A DNA stretch of 64,000 nt from Plasmodiophora brassicae (lineage: Eukaryota; Endomyxa; Phytomyxea; Plasmodiophorida; Plasmodiophoridae), in assembly GCA_039704465.1 (NCBI GenBank), contig JASFAU010000011.1:682001-746000 (forward strand). Direction: 5' to 3'. Numbering within the stretch: position 1 is the stretch's first letter; each line of letters begins with the position of its first letter. The notes under the pieces were generated by a model. The model searched no databases. It saw nothing but the letters and a program-made list of their open reading frames with translations, and was not told the origin of the DNA. The position numbers and the translations under genes are program-made. This document shows positions 44,814-55,879 of this stretch, piece by piece.

Positions 44814-45503
44814 ATGGCGCTGCGTCGTCGAATCTTGTTGAGGCGGCAGCGCGCGGCCGAGAATGCGGGCGTGCCGCGGTCGCTGATCGGGCCGCTGGCC
44901 TCGCTGCGATTGCTGGAGGATGTGACCGGGTCGAGTTTCCTGCAGCATTTCTTTCGGCGGATCCCGGACGGCGACGATAAACGATGGCAGACGATGCTGA
45001 AGACGCGCAAGCCCGACAACCCGTTGTCAGCGAAGGTCGACGCCCTCGAAGATGACTTGAAGGCGTTCGCGGAAGGCATTCGACGGGGAGCACAAGGCGC
45101 ACAGCAGGCCGTCCTCAAGCTGTCGCTCAGCGAGGAAGCCAAGCTGGGCCGGAAGATTCTGGGAGCCAGCGCCAAACTCCACATGCAGATCACCAGGCAA
45201 CTGAAACCAGCGTTCGCAGCGCAGGAGACCTTCATCGAAAAGCGCAGGTAAGCCCAGTTTTAGTGGGTTGCCCGATCGCCCTTGATCATTGTGCCACACA
45301 GGAAAGTTCGGTCTGTCGATATCCGCAAACGGGAAGGCGCGGAGGAGGTTGAAAAGGCAATCCAAGACCTGCTGCAGGACCCGGACGGCCCACCTGAAAC
45401 GATTACGCTTTACTTCGATCCCGCTCTCAGCGACGAGCAGGAAGTCGGTGCTCAATGCGCTCAGCGTCTCGATTTGCCCCCTGACCTTTACGTCAGGTTC
45501 TAG
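44814..45503 (+). CDS. Hypothetical protein, 211 aa, helical
   Basis: One 54-nt intron (45248-45301) gives 211 aa. The N-terminus is very basic (MALRRRILLRRQRAAENAG), compatible with mitochondrial import. The rest is helical: VDALEDDLKAFAEGIRRG, LKLSLSEEAKLGRKIL, and a final EITLYFDP-like strand (ETITLYFDPALSDEQE) ending PPDLYVRF. No known domain is recognised. An overlapping minus-strand frame lacks splice support. Confidence 0.6.
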
Positions 45504-45511
45504 CCGAAGGA

Positions 45512-47218
45512 ATGGAGGTGACGGACCCGATCGTATCGCTGCGAGCACCGACCATTGCGCCACCACCACGAGACTTTGAAAGCAAGAACGGGCCGCCTAG
45601 CAACGAAGGAGGGAACGCAGACGCGGCGACTGAGGGTGAAGCAGCAGGAGCAGCAGCAGATGCCCTGGTGCCCTCCCTAGGTTCCATGGTGGACTGGCTG
45701 GAACAGTATGAAATTTGCATGAAAGGCGCGTCCCAAATCCTGGATCTGTACGTTCTCGCGACCCAATGTCATGTGGTATCCCTTGCTGTCTCGGAGCTCA
45801 TGGAACAGCCAAGGTAGGGATGATCACAGGTACAGGCGTTCCACCTAGAATGACACTGGCACACAGAGTCTACTCGAGCGCAATGGCAGCGACCACGATG
45901 ATGTCGTCCCAGTTGGTGCGGCTCGGGTTCCCGCTGTTCGAGCAGATGTTCTGCCAGGTCGATCCGTCATTCGTCAAGGAGAACCTCTTTCCGCTGTCGT
46001 TCTCCGGCATCGCCCAGGGTGCCTTCTGGCAGCACGCCCGACAAATTATCCGGAAGGCGTCACTTCTCGGTAGGCGTAGAGACCGCGCCGACCCATTTCT
46101 CTGCGTCTAATCGCGACGGTGACAGATGACATGCTGACGTCATTGGACATCTTGGTGCTGCCGGCTCGAATCGCAGCGCATGATGGTGGGATTAAGGCGG
46201 TGGCGGTTGCTCATCTATGCCCAGACTTTGTCGTAACGGGCGGCAGTGACGGCTTGTGCCGAATCTGGGACATCCGCAACGGCAACTGTCGTGGGCAATT
46301 CGTCGGCCACGACTCGTGCATAACCTGGATTACGTTCTCCGAATACGACACCCATGTTTACTCAGCGTCATTCGACGGAACCGTCAGGTAACAACGAGGC
46401 GTGTGCCATCGCCTTCGAACCTCTCCAGGCTCACAGCTGCTGGCCACCGAACAGGGTGTGGAACGTTAGGACTGCCGAGTGCGAGCAGGTGCTGAAAGGC
46501 CATCAAGACGCAATTCTGCATGGGGCCCTGACGTCCAACGGACAACGCCTCGCCACAGCAAGCATGGACTCCACGGTTCGGATTTGGGAGCCACGAACAG
46601 GCCGTTGCACCCACGTCCTGACCGCCCACCAAGGTTGGGTAAAAGCGGTTGCGTTCGCGAATCATGGGCACACCGTCATCACTGGCGGCCTGGACAAGAA
46701 AGTACTAGACGTTATGCACCCAGCAGCGAAACGGGCTCTGCCTGATGTCGGTCGTAATGTGTAGGTGCACATCTGGCAACTCACCGCCAATGCGACCAAG
46801 GTCAAGCACACGATCCATACGCATCGGGACTTCATTCTCGACATTGTCACAGCACTAACAACGCCGCATGTTGCGATCACATGCTCGAAAGATCAAACGA
46901 TCAAGGTTGGCAGCGTCTTCCACAGGCACCTGGCAATGCTGACCGGGGTGTCCTCAGGTCTGGAACCTGGCGACCGGAATGCTGGAGCGGGACCTGAAGA
47001 GCAGCGGTTGGGTACGCACCATCGAGGTGTCTCCAGACAACACCATGGTCGCCACGGGGACGTTCGACAACTGCATATCGGTGTTCCGCATCGCGTCCGG
47101 CCGCCTGCTGCGCAAGCTTCGCGTCCACAACCACGGCATCCTGAAGATCGCCTGGAGCACGAGCCGGACCATCCTCTGCGCTTCCATAGACGGGTTCCTC
47201 CAGATCATCGACATCTGA
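45512..47218 (+). CDS. WD40-repeat protein, 477 aa
   Basis: Introns 45814-45848 (35 nt), 46070-46125, 46388-46454, 46702-46764 and 46906-46957 leave 477 aa exactly in phase. The first 190 residues are non-WD: an acidic Ala-rich start, then a helical part (QLVRLGFPLFEQMFCQ). At least five WD repeats follow (GGSDGLCRIWDIR, SASFDGTVRVWNVR, TASMDSTVRIWEPR, KKVHIWQL and TCSKDQTIKVWNLA). The family is not clear from these repeats alone. It starts 8 bp after the previous stop on the same strand, so its 5' UTR must overlap the upstream transcript or be almost absent. Confidence 0.8.
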
Positions 47219-47272
47219 TACACAGCACCCGTGTGGGTCCAACCAGATCGAATGATGCAATGGCCAGCATGG

Positions 47273-47331
47273 CGTCTGCTCTTTTTTGGGGAGTCTGCTC
47301 TTTTTGGGGGAGATCTGTTCTTTTTTGGGGT
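47273..47331. repeat. About 20-bp T/G-rich tandem repeat, three copies
   Basis: Three units of the form (a)gtctg(c/t)tctttttt-gggg(ga) follow one another just 3' of the WD40 gene. They are imperfect and non-coding. Confidence 0.8.
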
Positions 47332-47446
47332 GGCGGCGACGTCGCCGGCGACGGCCCCAACAGCAGATCCGGGTTGAGTCTGCAGAGCAGTCTTCTGTCA
47401 TTTGCAATTTGGGCGGTTCCGGGTCAGGGTTGGGCTGCCGGACGCA

Positions 47447-48765
47447 ATGTTGAGCGGGACGCTCGGCGCGATCAGGGCCGGGGACCAGTCCGCGCGTCGT
47501 GCCGGACTGGATCCGATATCGCGGTCGCTGTCGCGGACGCTGTCCGTTCATGTGCCAGGGGCGCGCCCGGTCGCCGCCGATGAGAACAGCGTCCCCGTCG
47601 AGGCCGTCGTTCTCGATTTCACGGTGCGGTCCAAGATCCGCATTACGTCCAGCGAATCGCTGGAATGGGTGACGGCGCCGTCCGCCGATGCGGCGTCCCG
47701 AGCGCTGATGCATTTCCTGGACCAGAGTCAGCGTTCTTGCCGCGACGACGATGTCCTGTTCCATTCGGCGCTCTACTCGTGGGTACATCCGTCGTCCCCA
47801 ATGACGTCTGACATGATAATGAAGGAAGCGTCGCAAGAATCCAGGCGCATCCAATGGGAGATTGCATTCCACTCACTGTATTACTTGTTCCGCGAAGGCG
47901 CCTGTGACCACTTCTACCTGTGTGCGACAAGGTTCGCTGTCCTGTTCGTGGCCCCGGGCGTAGCGATAGTGACACGGTCGAATGTTGAATTTCGTGCCGC
48001 TCTTCGTAATGCTGCTGTGGATTTCACAATGCCACTGCACGCGCGCGACGAAGATGATGACGCCGATGTGGACTTTCGATGCGATGGTACGCCGCAGTCG
48101 TGCCTTGTGATCCGAGGACGCTCCGACATCCATGGGCTGTTCGATATTCTCATCAACCGGAAGTACATAGGTATCGGTGTTCGTACTATAGCGCGCTTCA
48201 AGCGTGTCCTTTAATGTTTGACCAGGTGATGTCCCTAAACTCGTTTCCCTACACCCGTTCAAGAACAGCTCCATGCAGTGTCATTGCCCGACGTTCAATC
48301 AGGTCCTGCTACCAGACAGGGTTGAGGAGGGGCGGGTTAGTTGCTGATATGACGGTCTAGGTTACGGTATCGACGAAAGAAATTGGAGGTGACAGGGCGA
48401 GGCTACTCGGGCAGTCATTCGTGGTCGAGTTTGCCGGGTCGTTCCTGCCAGTGCAGATTGGCTGGATCACGGAAGCGCTGCGACGTCACAGGCTAGGTCG
48501 CGGGACATTCTCTATACGAACCTGGTCCGAAGGGATCACCGTTCCTGTGAACCACGCCGGCTGTCCCGAACTGGTGCGCCTCGCAAAGAGGTTCGGATGG
48601 TTTGCTGTTGGCGACGACACCAAGCCCGTCTGGTCCCGTGTCAGCAGCGACCCGATGAAAATCGTGTCTCGGGTTGTCGTGGCAGACGATGGCGCATGCA
48701 CGGTCGAATTTGGCAGCGCCCCTGGGACGTCCGCGTTCGCATCATCTGGGTCGACGTACATCTAA
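47447..48765 (+). CDS. DONSON: DONSON (downstream neighbour of SON) homologue
   Basis: Replication-initiation and fork-protection factor that helps CMG helicase assembly in animals. Introns 48171-48225 and 48321-48360 leave 407 aa in phase. The core WEIAFHSLYYLFREGACDHF followed by YLCATRFAVLFVAPG is the best family match, with a later DVPKLVSLHPFKNSS and VEFAGSFLPVQIGWI. An ATG at 47402 in frame would extend the start by 15 residues. RECQ4 with its Sld2-like part is also in this window. Confidence 0.78.
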
Positions 48766-48987
48766 CCAGGCTGACCTATCTGCCGATGTACGGGGTCAGG
48801 AACAATATGGAGACGATGGATCACCGTGTCTGGGCGTTGTGGCATTGGTCAACGCATTCCCGATGCAGTCGTCCATGACAGCATGGGCATGGCAGCGACA
48901 ACGCCTTCCATACGTCTTGTACAACAATCTGCTTCATACCCCGTGCAACCCATGTGGGACACGGTCATCGCGTCGAAGCTGTTGTCT

Positions 48988-49737
48988 TTAGTTGATCTTG
49001 TGGGCTTTGTCGAGACGCTGTGATTCGACGTCGTTGATGAGGGGGTCGGTGATCGCCCGAAAGATGATGAGAAGCGGGACAATGATCCACGGCAGGTTCG
49101 CCATGACGATGATGACGTTCGGATGCGCCTGCAACTGCAGGACGAGCTCGAGGAGCGTGCATCCGAGGGTCACAATGGCGTTGACCGTGAAGGGCGTTCG
49201 TGGCTTCTCCCGTTGACCTCTGAGCATGACCCAGCAGGCGTACGCATAGAACGGCGCCTGCACGACCATGTTGAAGTACCTGCAATGCAGGCGCGCGTCA
49301 CATTCCCGGTGAAGCGATAACGGGCCAGTACTCTGCTACGAGATGCGGATCATCCACTTCGGCCGCGTCAGCGTCCAGGGCGAGAAATAGACGCCGTAGT
49401 ACGTCAGCGTGTCGATGACCATGCTCGGCGGCCAGGCCGGATACGGCGACCGGGCCTACGACGAGCAACCATGACAAGCCATGCCACACAAGGGAAACGG
49501 GGCCGTCGTACGGCGAGGAGGTTCGACGATGTTATCGAGGCGACATCGGGACCGCATATCGTGAACAGGAAGTTGAACAGGTACCAGGCTGCGAACCTTC
49601 GCGAGAGGACGTTAGTTGATGCCCAGGAGTGGAATCGGTTCGCATGCGGCGGACCCCAGCTCCTCCAGGGTTCGCAGCAGGGCGTGGATCTGCGGCAACG
49701 GCTTCCCATGGACATTGCCACCGGCGTCGTCCAGCAT
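48988..49737 (-). CDS. EXPERA-domain membrane protein, TMEM97-like
   Basis: Introns 49597-49654, 49456-49511 and 49280-49339 leave 191 aa in phase. Four helices are visible: FAAWYLFNFLFTICG, MVIDTLTYYGVYFSPW, YFNMVVQAPFYAYACWVM and LPWIIVPLLIIFRA. The order helix, Asp, helix with W-R-PKWM, then a QAPF helix and a final LPW..PLL helix resembles the EXPERA family (TMEM97/sigma-2 receptor, EBP). TMEM97 is an ER or lysosomal sterol-binding protein. Assignment within the family is uncertain. Confidence 0.55.
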
Positions 49738-50284
49738 GTCGTCAATGCAACGCGGAACTGCCTGGCGCCCGTTGGGTAGTACTTGTCTCGATTGTCGTCT
49801 CTGGGTCACACACGCGATTCTGGAGTCAAGTCACAGAGGCCGCCGCCTGCCTCTGCATTGGGCCCAGCGCCGCTCTGTGGGACCTGCAACATGGACGACG
49901 ACCTGCATCGTGTCCCGCTTGACTTCCGTCTCTCCCGATTAGGTATGTAGGCAGGTACTGTCCCTGCCTGGGCCTCGTCCATCGCCGCCAGCTGACTGGC
50001 CTCAGCTTTCACCGACACGTGTTACCAGTAACCACGAGTGGTCCCACGAAACCCTCATCGGATCGCCGAGGTTCAGGCTCGTGTTCCGCAGGCCTGCCAA
50101 ATCGGACGCCAACGTTGCAAGAACTCGAGGACGGCAGTCAGCCGGGTGTCGTCGGGGACCGTCCAGAGGTCCGGCACGTGAAGGTGGCCGCTCCCGGACG
50201 ACGACTGACAGTGATTGTCCCAGTGACGTTGAAGCAGTGGTGGGGAGGAGGAGGGGGCCACTCCAGATTGATCGACCTCGAATC
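49738..50284. other. Divergent spacer, no gene recognised
   Basis: This lies between the EXPERA-like gene and the membrane coiled-coil gene. It contains an aggtatgtaggcaggtac element near 49942. Frames here lack support. Confidence 0.4.
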
Positions 50285-51440
50285 ATGGTGTTCGAGTTCG
50301 CTGATTCCTGGACCCACATTGTCGCCCTGCGCATCTGGCTACGAAGCGCCCTGCAGCCGGACAACGTCCTGGACGCTCTGAGGCGCTTCGCCGATCGCCG
50401 CGCCAACGGCTCCATCTTCTCTGTCGTGATCGCTGTCGTGCTCGCCGCTGTCATTGTCGTCATCTGGAACCGCCAAGCGAAACCAGCTGTCCCGTTGGGT
50501 GTCAGCAGGGCCCGACGTGGCGTACAGCAGGCAACGATGAAGGGCCCTGTGGATCAAGCCGCTCCACCAAAACCAGCGGACGAACCTAAACCGGTACAGG
50601 AACGTTCCAGTGGCGAACCGGCGGCCGCGATGGACTCCAAACCTGACGGTTCGTTCAATCCCTTTACGAACCTCGATGACGATTCGCCGAACAACACGTT
50701 GAAGGTCGACAACGCCAAGGACTCAGCGTCTTCGCATGTCAGTGAGGTTTACCTCTGCCTACTATTGCAGTCTTACACGTGGGTGCTCAGCATGACAGGA
50801 ACCTGTCGCGGCTGCTGTCCGACACGATCACGAACATTCAGAAGTCGGTCGAGCGGCACTCGACGCCAGAGGAAGCCGCCGCCCAGCAGACCGTCATCAA
50901 CCAGCTGACCGAGAAGTACGAGAAGATGGAGTTCATCGTCGAGCAATCCGTCAAAGGTGACACCGCCGGCCCATTCGTCGCATCGGACCGGATCCCGCTA
51001 ATCGCCGCCCGACAGAATTCGAGTTCCTGAACGAGAAGATCTCGCTGCTGCAGCAGGACCTGGCGCCGATGGACCGGTTGCGCCTCGAGAACCGCAAGCT
51101 CAAGCGGGAGTGCATGGCGCTGCAGAAGGAGATCGCCGATCTCAAACAGCGCCAGGCGGCGAGCGCTGCGCTGGGCGGCGCCGAGGAGAAGATCCGCAAC
51201 CTGGAGTACCAGCTTCTGTAAGCGGGACGCTCCCGCGGGGTCGTCCAGACCTGGTTGCAATAACGGCGCCCCCGCAGGTATGGCGACACCGAGAAGGACA
51301 AGCTGATCGCGTCGTTGCGCGCTGAACTGTCGAAGCGGGACGAGCAGATGAAGACGCGCCTGGAAAGGAACCAGAGCGTGCAGGACGATTCGATCAACAA
51401 GTGGCTGTTCGAGGAAACCGACACCGAATTCTCCTTATGA
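50285..51440 (+). CDS. Single-pass membrane protein with coiled coil
   Basis: Introns 50738-50790, 50957-51015 and 51218-51277 leave 327 aa in phase. Residues about 42-62 form one transmembrane helix (IFSVVIAVVLAAVIVVIW). A proline-rich segment (KPADEPKPVQE) follows, then a long heptad-patterned coiled coil (LTEKYEKMEFIVEQS, RLRLENRKLKRECMAL, EIADLKQRQAA). The N-terminus (MVFEFADSWTHIVALR) is not a cleavable signal. It looks like a membrane-anchored tether, but no family was recognised. Confidence 0.65.
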
Positions 51441-51462
51441 AGCGTGCGCGCCATGCGCCAGT

Positions 51463-52359
51463 TTACTCGTGTCTGTTGTGGATCGAGGCGAGCACGCCGG
51501 CGAACATGGCGGCGTACGCCGACGGGTCCGCTGCGAGGTCGGCGGCCGTCTTGCCATGGTCGTCCGTCAGCGTTGGATCGGCGCCGTATGCAACGAGACG
51601 TAATGCGGTGCCGACGGCATCCTTCAGGACGGCAATGTGCAGTGCCGTTCGCCCATCGTCGTCCTTTGCGTCCAGGTCAACGTCCGCGGCGTTGACGAGG
51701 AGACGCACGACGTTATCGCTGCCGTTAGACACAGCCAGGTGCAACGCCGACCGTTTGTTCGTACTGCGCGCGTTCGCATCGGCGCCGTTCGCGAGCAACA
51801 GGGACGCAATGCCGGGGTGGTCGCGTTCAGCAGCGAACATGAGCGCCGTGTACCCTGTTCCGGACCTGGCGTCGTCGACGGCGACGCCATGGCGGACGAG
51901 CACCCAGGCGATATCGCGGTGGCCTCGTACAGCAGCGTGCATGAGCGGCGTGAGACCAGTCAGCGAACATGGTTCGTTGGGGTCGGCGCCTTTCTCGAGC
52001 AGAACGCTGACAACGTCAGCGAGGTTGTTGACAGCCGCGACGACCAGCTGGGTCCGTCCCAGGGGGTCACGACTGAAGACCTGATGCCGTTCCCTATCCA
52101 GCAGCACCTGGATCCTGTCCCGGCCGCCAACGACGTGCGCACAGGTCGAGAGCAGGAGCGGGTCCACTGCGGTCGCATAGCGTCGCGGTTGGTATAGGCG
52201 CACAGGATAACGTGGGAGCGTCGGCCCGAGGCGCTGTGCGCCCCGTAACCCTCGCAGGAACCCGATCGCGTTCGCGGACACGGCAAGAACAACAACGACC
52301 ACCGCGAGCCGCCACATCATCACCATCATCATGACAAATGGAATCGACAGGTGCCACAC
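51463..52359 (-). CDS. Secreted ankyrin-repeat protein
   Basis: A single 298-codon frame. The N-terminus has a strong signal peptide (MWRLAVVVVVLAVSANA), preceded by a Met-rich run; the real start could be 52359 or one of the internal Met codons near 52320. Five ankyrin-type repeats follow from about residue 100 (TPLMHAAVRGHRDIAWVLV, TALMFAAERDHPGIASLLL, SALHLAVSNGSDNVVRLLV, TALHIAVLKDAVGTALRL), with ADPNEP and ADANARS loops. Ankyrin repeats bind proteins and are normally cytosolic, so a signal peptide is notable. Neighbouring genes also look exported. Confidence 0.8.
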   Translation of the reverse strand: MWHLSIPFVMMMVMMWRLAVVVVVLAVSANAIGFLRGLRGAQRLGPTLPRYPVRLYQPRRYATAVDPLLLSTCAHVVGGRDRIQVLLDRERHQVFSRDPLGRTQLVVAAVNNLADVVSVLLEKGADPNEPCSLTGLTPLMHAAVRGHRDIAWVLVRHGVAVDDARSGTGYTALMFAAERDHPGIASLLLANGADANARSTNKRSALHLAVSNGSDNVVRLLVNAADVDLDAKDDDGRTALHIAVLKDAVGTALRLVAYGADPTLTDDHGKTAADLAADPSAYAAMFAGVLASIHNRHE

Positions 52360-52516
52360 CGCACCGTCACCGCGCGGACCCAGTCGCTACGCAGCCGTTG
52401 TCGCGTGCGCAGCGTCACTGGCCCCACTGCGGCGCGTCGCTGCAGTCGCGCAGTGTCCGGCAGCAGGACACTGAACCAGTCGGGCGGCGACCGATCCCGT
52501 AACGGTTTACTGAAGG

Positions 52517-53543
52517 TCAATAGAAGAGCGACTGCGCAACCGAATACGGGCGTTCGGCCCGGGCGTCGCGTTGGAGGTCACGAAGGGCCCGGTCGAGGTC
52601 GAGGTTCGTAGCCGGATGCGGCCAGTTGGGCGCCACCGCCTCGCGAAGACGTAGGCAGGCGAGCATGGACGCCGATCGGAGGTGCTCTGCGGACGGCTGC
52701 TCGCGCACACTGAGGACGCCGTTATCGAATAGGACGTCGACAATGTCGTAGTCGACGCGAGGAACGGCCGCGTCGATGTCAGGGAACCGGAACTCGGCCA
52801 CGTCGTCGTGGAACCGCCAGAACAGGTCGGCGACCAGACCGACGGCGTTGCTGTAGAATCCGACGTCGTTGAACCCCGGGAACGTTGACGCCAGCAGCGT
52901 GACGACGTCGGCAGCGGCGCAGGTCCCCGTCGACGATTTGCGGGCAAGCGCCAGGACCTCTCTGTGGATGAACGCGCCCAGCGACGGCACATCACGGCAC
53001 CGCAGCACGCGAGCGGTCTCATGCAGAGACGAGAGAATATCGCGGGCCAGCGGCTTGACCGCGGAATCGACGGATATGTACGCAGGCAGGTTCGGCAGGC
53101 GCTCTTCCCTGGACAGGGGAAGGCCGAACGCGGTCTCAATATCCGTCAGTGCCAGATTCTGCAATCCATCACAGTCCAGCTTTCCGGCAAGGAACAGACC
53201 TAGACACGACGCGCATTACTAGGAGATGCTGGTTGGCCCGGGTCGTCTCCATACCAATGACGCCACGCTGAGCGACCTCCTTTGGGGACATATCCTGGCC
53301 CAGGCATTCCCGATACCGATCCCGGAACGACGCGCCGAATGACAGCAGGCTGACCAGCGCCATGAACGTCATCTCGTCGTCGGCCGACGCGAACCGCAGC
53401 GGCAGACGCTGCCCGATCGGCGACGGGCCCGGCGCGTGCAGCGACTTCGCCAGGTGGCGCACCCGCTCCTCGTCGACGGTCACGACCGCCGACCGCGCAG
53501 CCGCAGCCGCCGCGTCCCGCACGACCTCGTCGAACAGCGTCAT
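52517..53543 (-). CDS. Divergent queuosine-salvage (QNG1/DUF2419)-like protein
   Basis: One 55-nt intron (53200-53254) joins VIG to LFLAGKLDCDGLQNLAL and leaves 323 aa in phase. The second half resembles the family: VTLLASTFPGFNDVGFYS, LVADLFWRFHDD, FRFPDIDAAVPRVDYDIVDV, LFDNGVLS, and a late CLRLREAV. The first half fits less well. QNG1 releases queuine from nucleotides in many eukaryotes. The resemblance is by order of short blocks, so other fold-related families are possible. The frame stays open upstream into a Cys-rich stretch; I used MTLFDEV at 53543. Confidence 0.42.
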
Positions 53544-54056
53544 TTGCCGAATGGCGCAGTCACGGCACTGCATCGTGCAGTCAGGTCGGCACTGGGGCAC
53601 CTGGGGCACACTCCCACGCGCACATTGACTGCAGTGTGCAGACAAACGCCGGAGCTGCAGCCACCTGCTGCAGCTCTGCGCCAACGTGGCGGTGCAGTCC
53701 ACCTGCGGACTGCAACGAGGAGCGCCATTGGGCCAGCGGCACGCCGCTCGCTGACACGGACGGTCGGGGGATCGGGCCACTGGGCTCGACACGTCGTGGA
53801 CGTCCCGTTAGCCTACGAAGACGGAGCCGCTCCAATCGCTAGGCGACTTCGTGGCGGATCGCCTCATTACCGCCCGTCTCGTCTGGTGTCACTATTCGTT
53901 CGACGAGTTCGAGCAGCACCCCTACGCATGAGGCAACTGCGTTCGGTTGGAGACGTACCATAAACTTTCCGCATAGCCCAGTGGGGCAGCAAACGAATGC
54001 AGTGCGTTTAGCACGCATATGCAATGGATAACGCTGAACTCGTGCCTTGTATTTCA
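53544..54056. other. Spacer rich in ctgcag-like words
   Basis: Two overlapping Cys-rich frames exist on opposite strands, driven by repeated ctgca/tgcag. I see no supported gene. It may hold the promoter of the QNG1-like gene. Confidence 0.35.
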
Positions 54057-55224
54057 TTACGTGGCGGCTCGGTATTTGAGCTCGAATTGTAGAGTTGCCT
54101 GAAGGCAGGCGGCCGTGGGCCGGGATAGCGGGTCAATGTCTAAGCACCGAGCAACAGTGTGCTGTAAGGGGGCCGACATTGCATGGGCAGGCGGGACGGG
54201 GCGTTTGCCATCGCGGACGATGTGCCTATAGTACCGGCGCGGGTCGTGATCACGATGGAACGGCAACCACATCTTGCGAGTGAGGGTCTCGATAAGGATG
54301 ACGGCAAGGGACCAGATATCCGCTGGCGCTCCCCAGCACACACTTCCGATCCCGTAAGGGTGCTTCGCTCCCGCCGCCAGCTGCTCTGGTGCTGCATAAT
54401 TCACGGTACACTGCCGAGGCACAGAAATCAGTAGCGGAATAGGCGGCGTCGACAACATTCTGCTCGATTACGGTTTGGAAGAAGCAGCGGTCCGGAATAG
54501 GCTGATGGCGTTTAAGGCAAACGGCGGTTCCCAGATCGCCGATTAGGGCCTTCGGCCCTGACAAAGAATCCCTGACGAAGATATTGGTTGGGGTAAGGTC
54601 GCCGTGTACGATTCCCAGCGAATGCAGAGCCGCGACGCCACTGCAAACGTCGATCATCAGCTGAAGTAGGCATTCCGACGAGACATCTGATGAATGAATG
54701 ATGTGGCGCAGCGTGCCGTGTTTCGCCAATAGTGTGACGAGACCGTATTGGCGGTCGTCTAACGGTGTGATTCCCAGGAAAGGAATGATGCCTGGGATAT
54801 CTTTACACGCGATACTGGCTTCTAGTTCGTGGCGACACGAATGCTGCTCCTTGAACTTCTTAACGGCGACATCGTCAGCACCGAATCGAGCCAGGTAGAC
54901 TTTGCCAAATGACCCTTGACCGACAAGAACACGTTTGCCGTCGTCGTTACGGCGCCAACGAATGCACTTCGCGCTGACCCAGTCAACATGTGGCCGAAGA
55001 GGACCGGTGGAGAACCCGCCATCACAGTACGATACTTCGTCGAGAATATCACCCAGAATGGCAGCATGCGAGTTGTCGTCGTCACACTGTGCAACACATC
55101 GAGGCACACTGGTGCTGTTCTGATCTCGGTGTGCAGCAGGCGCGCCCAGCACGGTGACGTGAAGCACGACGATGGCAACGACGATCCAAGCCGACATCTT
55201 CACGACGCGGGCCCCCAGTCGCAC
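54057..55224 (-). CDS. Secreted atypical protein kinase (HGD/GDLG variant)
   Basis: One 61-nt intron (54411-54471) leaves 368 aa from 55224, or 359 from the ATG at 55197. A signal peptide starts the protein (MSAWIVVAIVVLHVTVLGAP). A Cys-containing 70-residue region is followed by a kinase fold: LVGQGSFGKVYLARFG, VAVKKFKE, GIIPFLGITPL, LGIVHGDLTPTNIFV in place of HRDLKxxN, GDLGTAV in place of DFG, then NYAAPEQL and PADIWSLAVILIETL. The proton-acceptor Asp and the Asp of the DFG position are kept. The loop Lys of RDLK is replaced by Thr, so activity is doubtful but possible. It is unrelated in detail to the 38-44 kb kinases. Confidence 0.8.
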
Positions 55225-55436
55225 TCCCGTCTACCGGAAATAGCTCTTGGCGACTGGGAGGGCCCTCTGCGGCAGTCTGGCACGGACTGGGTTGGTCCGT
55301 GGATCCGGCGCCACCAAACCACAGGACAGCCAGTCATTTGCTATCGCCATTCCGCAGATCCCGCTCACCCGGCCAGCCCAGGAAGGTCACGCGGCGTGAC
55401 CTGACGAGCGGTCTATTTAGGGCCGCCTGCTCAAGG

Positions 55437-55634
55437 TCATACGATGTATTGCACGTGCGTTTCGAAGGTAAACAACCAATCAGGACGACAGCCCCTGTGA
55501 TCAGAGAACGGGTCGCGGGGGCGCTCCGCCACGCTGCCGCCATCAGCGAGTCGTCCAGGATTGATATTGCTCACGCAGTACAGGTCGATAAGAATGGCAA
55601 CAACCAGCAACGACGAGGCATTGCAGTTACCCAT
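55437..55634 (-). CDS. Possible small secreted protein, weak
   Basis: A 65-codon frame starts with a signal-like run (MGNCNASSLLVVAILIDLYC). The rest has few features and a gtgagc donor-like site follows the signal, so further exons may exist. It lies in the 655-bp spacer 55225-55879, where I see nothing else. Confidence 0.28.
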   Translation of the reverse strand: MGNCNASSLLVVAILIDLYCVSNINPGRLADGGSVAERPRDPFSDHRGCRPDWLFTFETHVQYIV

Positions 55635-55879
55635 ACTGGCGACCGCGAAGACAGAACGTCAAGCGCGCCCGTTGTAAGATATAGCCGAACCCGAATACCC
55701 GCGCGATTCTCTGACGTTAAACTGTCCTCTTGTCGCTGTGGATGTTTGACGATGATATCGCATGAAATTGCCCCACATCGGCCTACTCTCCCGATGTCTG
55801 TTCATCGGCCTGTTAACGATGGCTGTTTATGTTACGACATGAGGAATGACCACACAATTATTGACAGTGTCAGCATGAA

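Noticed and set aside
48190..48225. A 22-nt intron in DONSON
   Set aside because: A 55-nt intron ending at the same acceptor gives a better family match.
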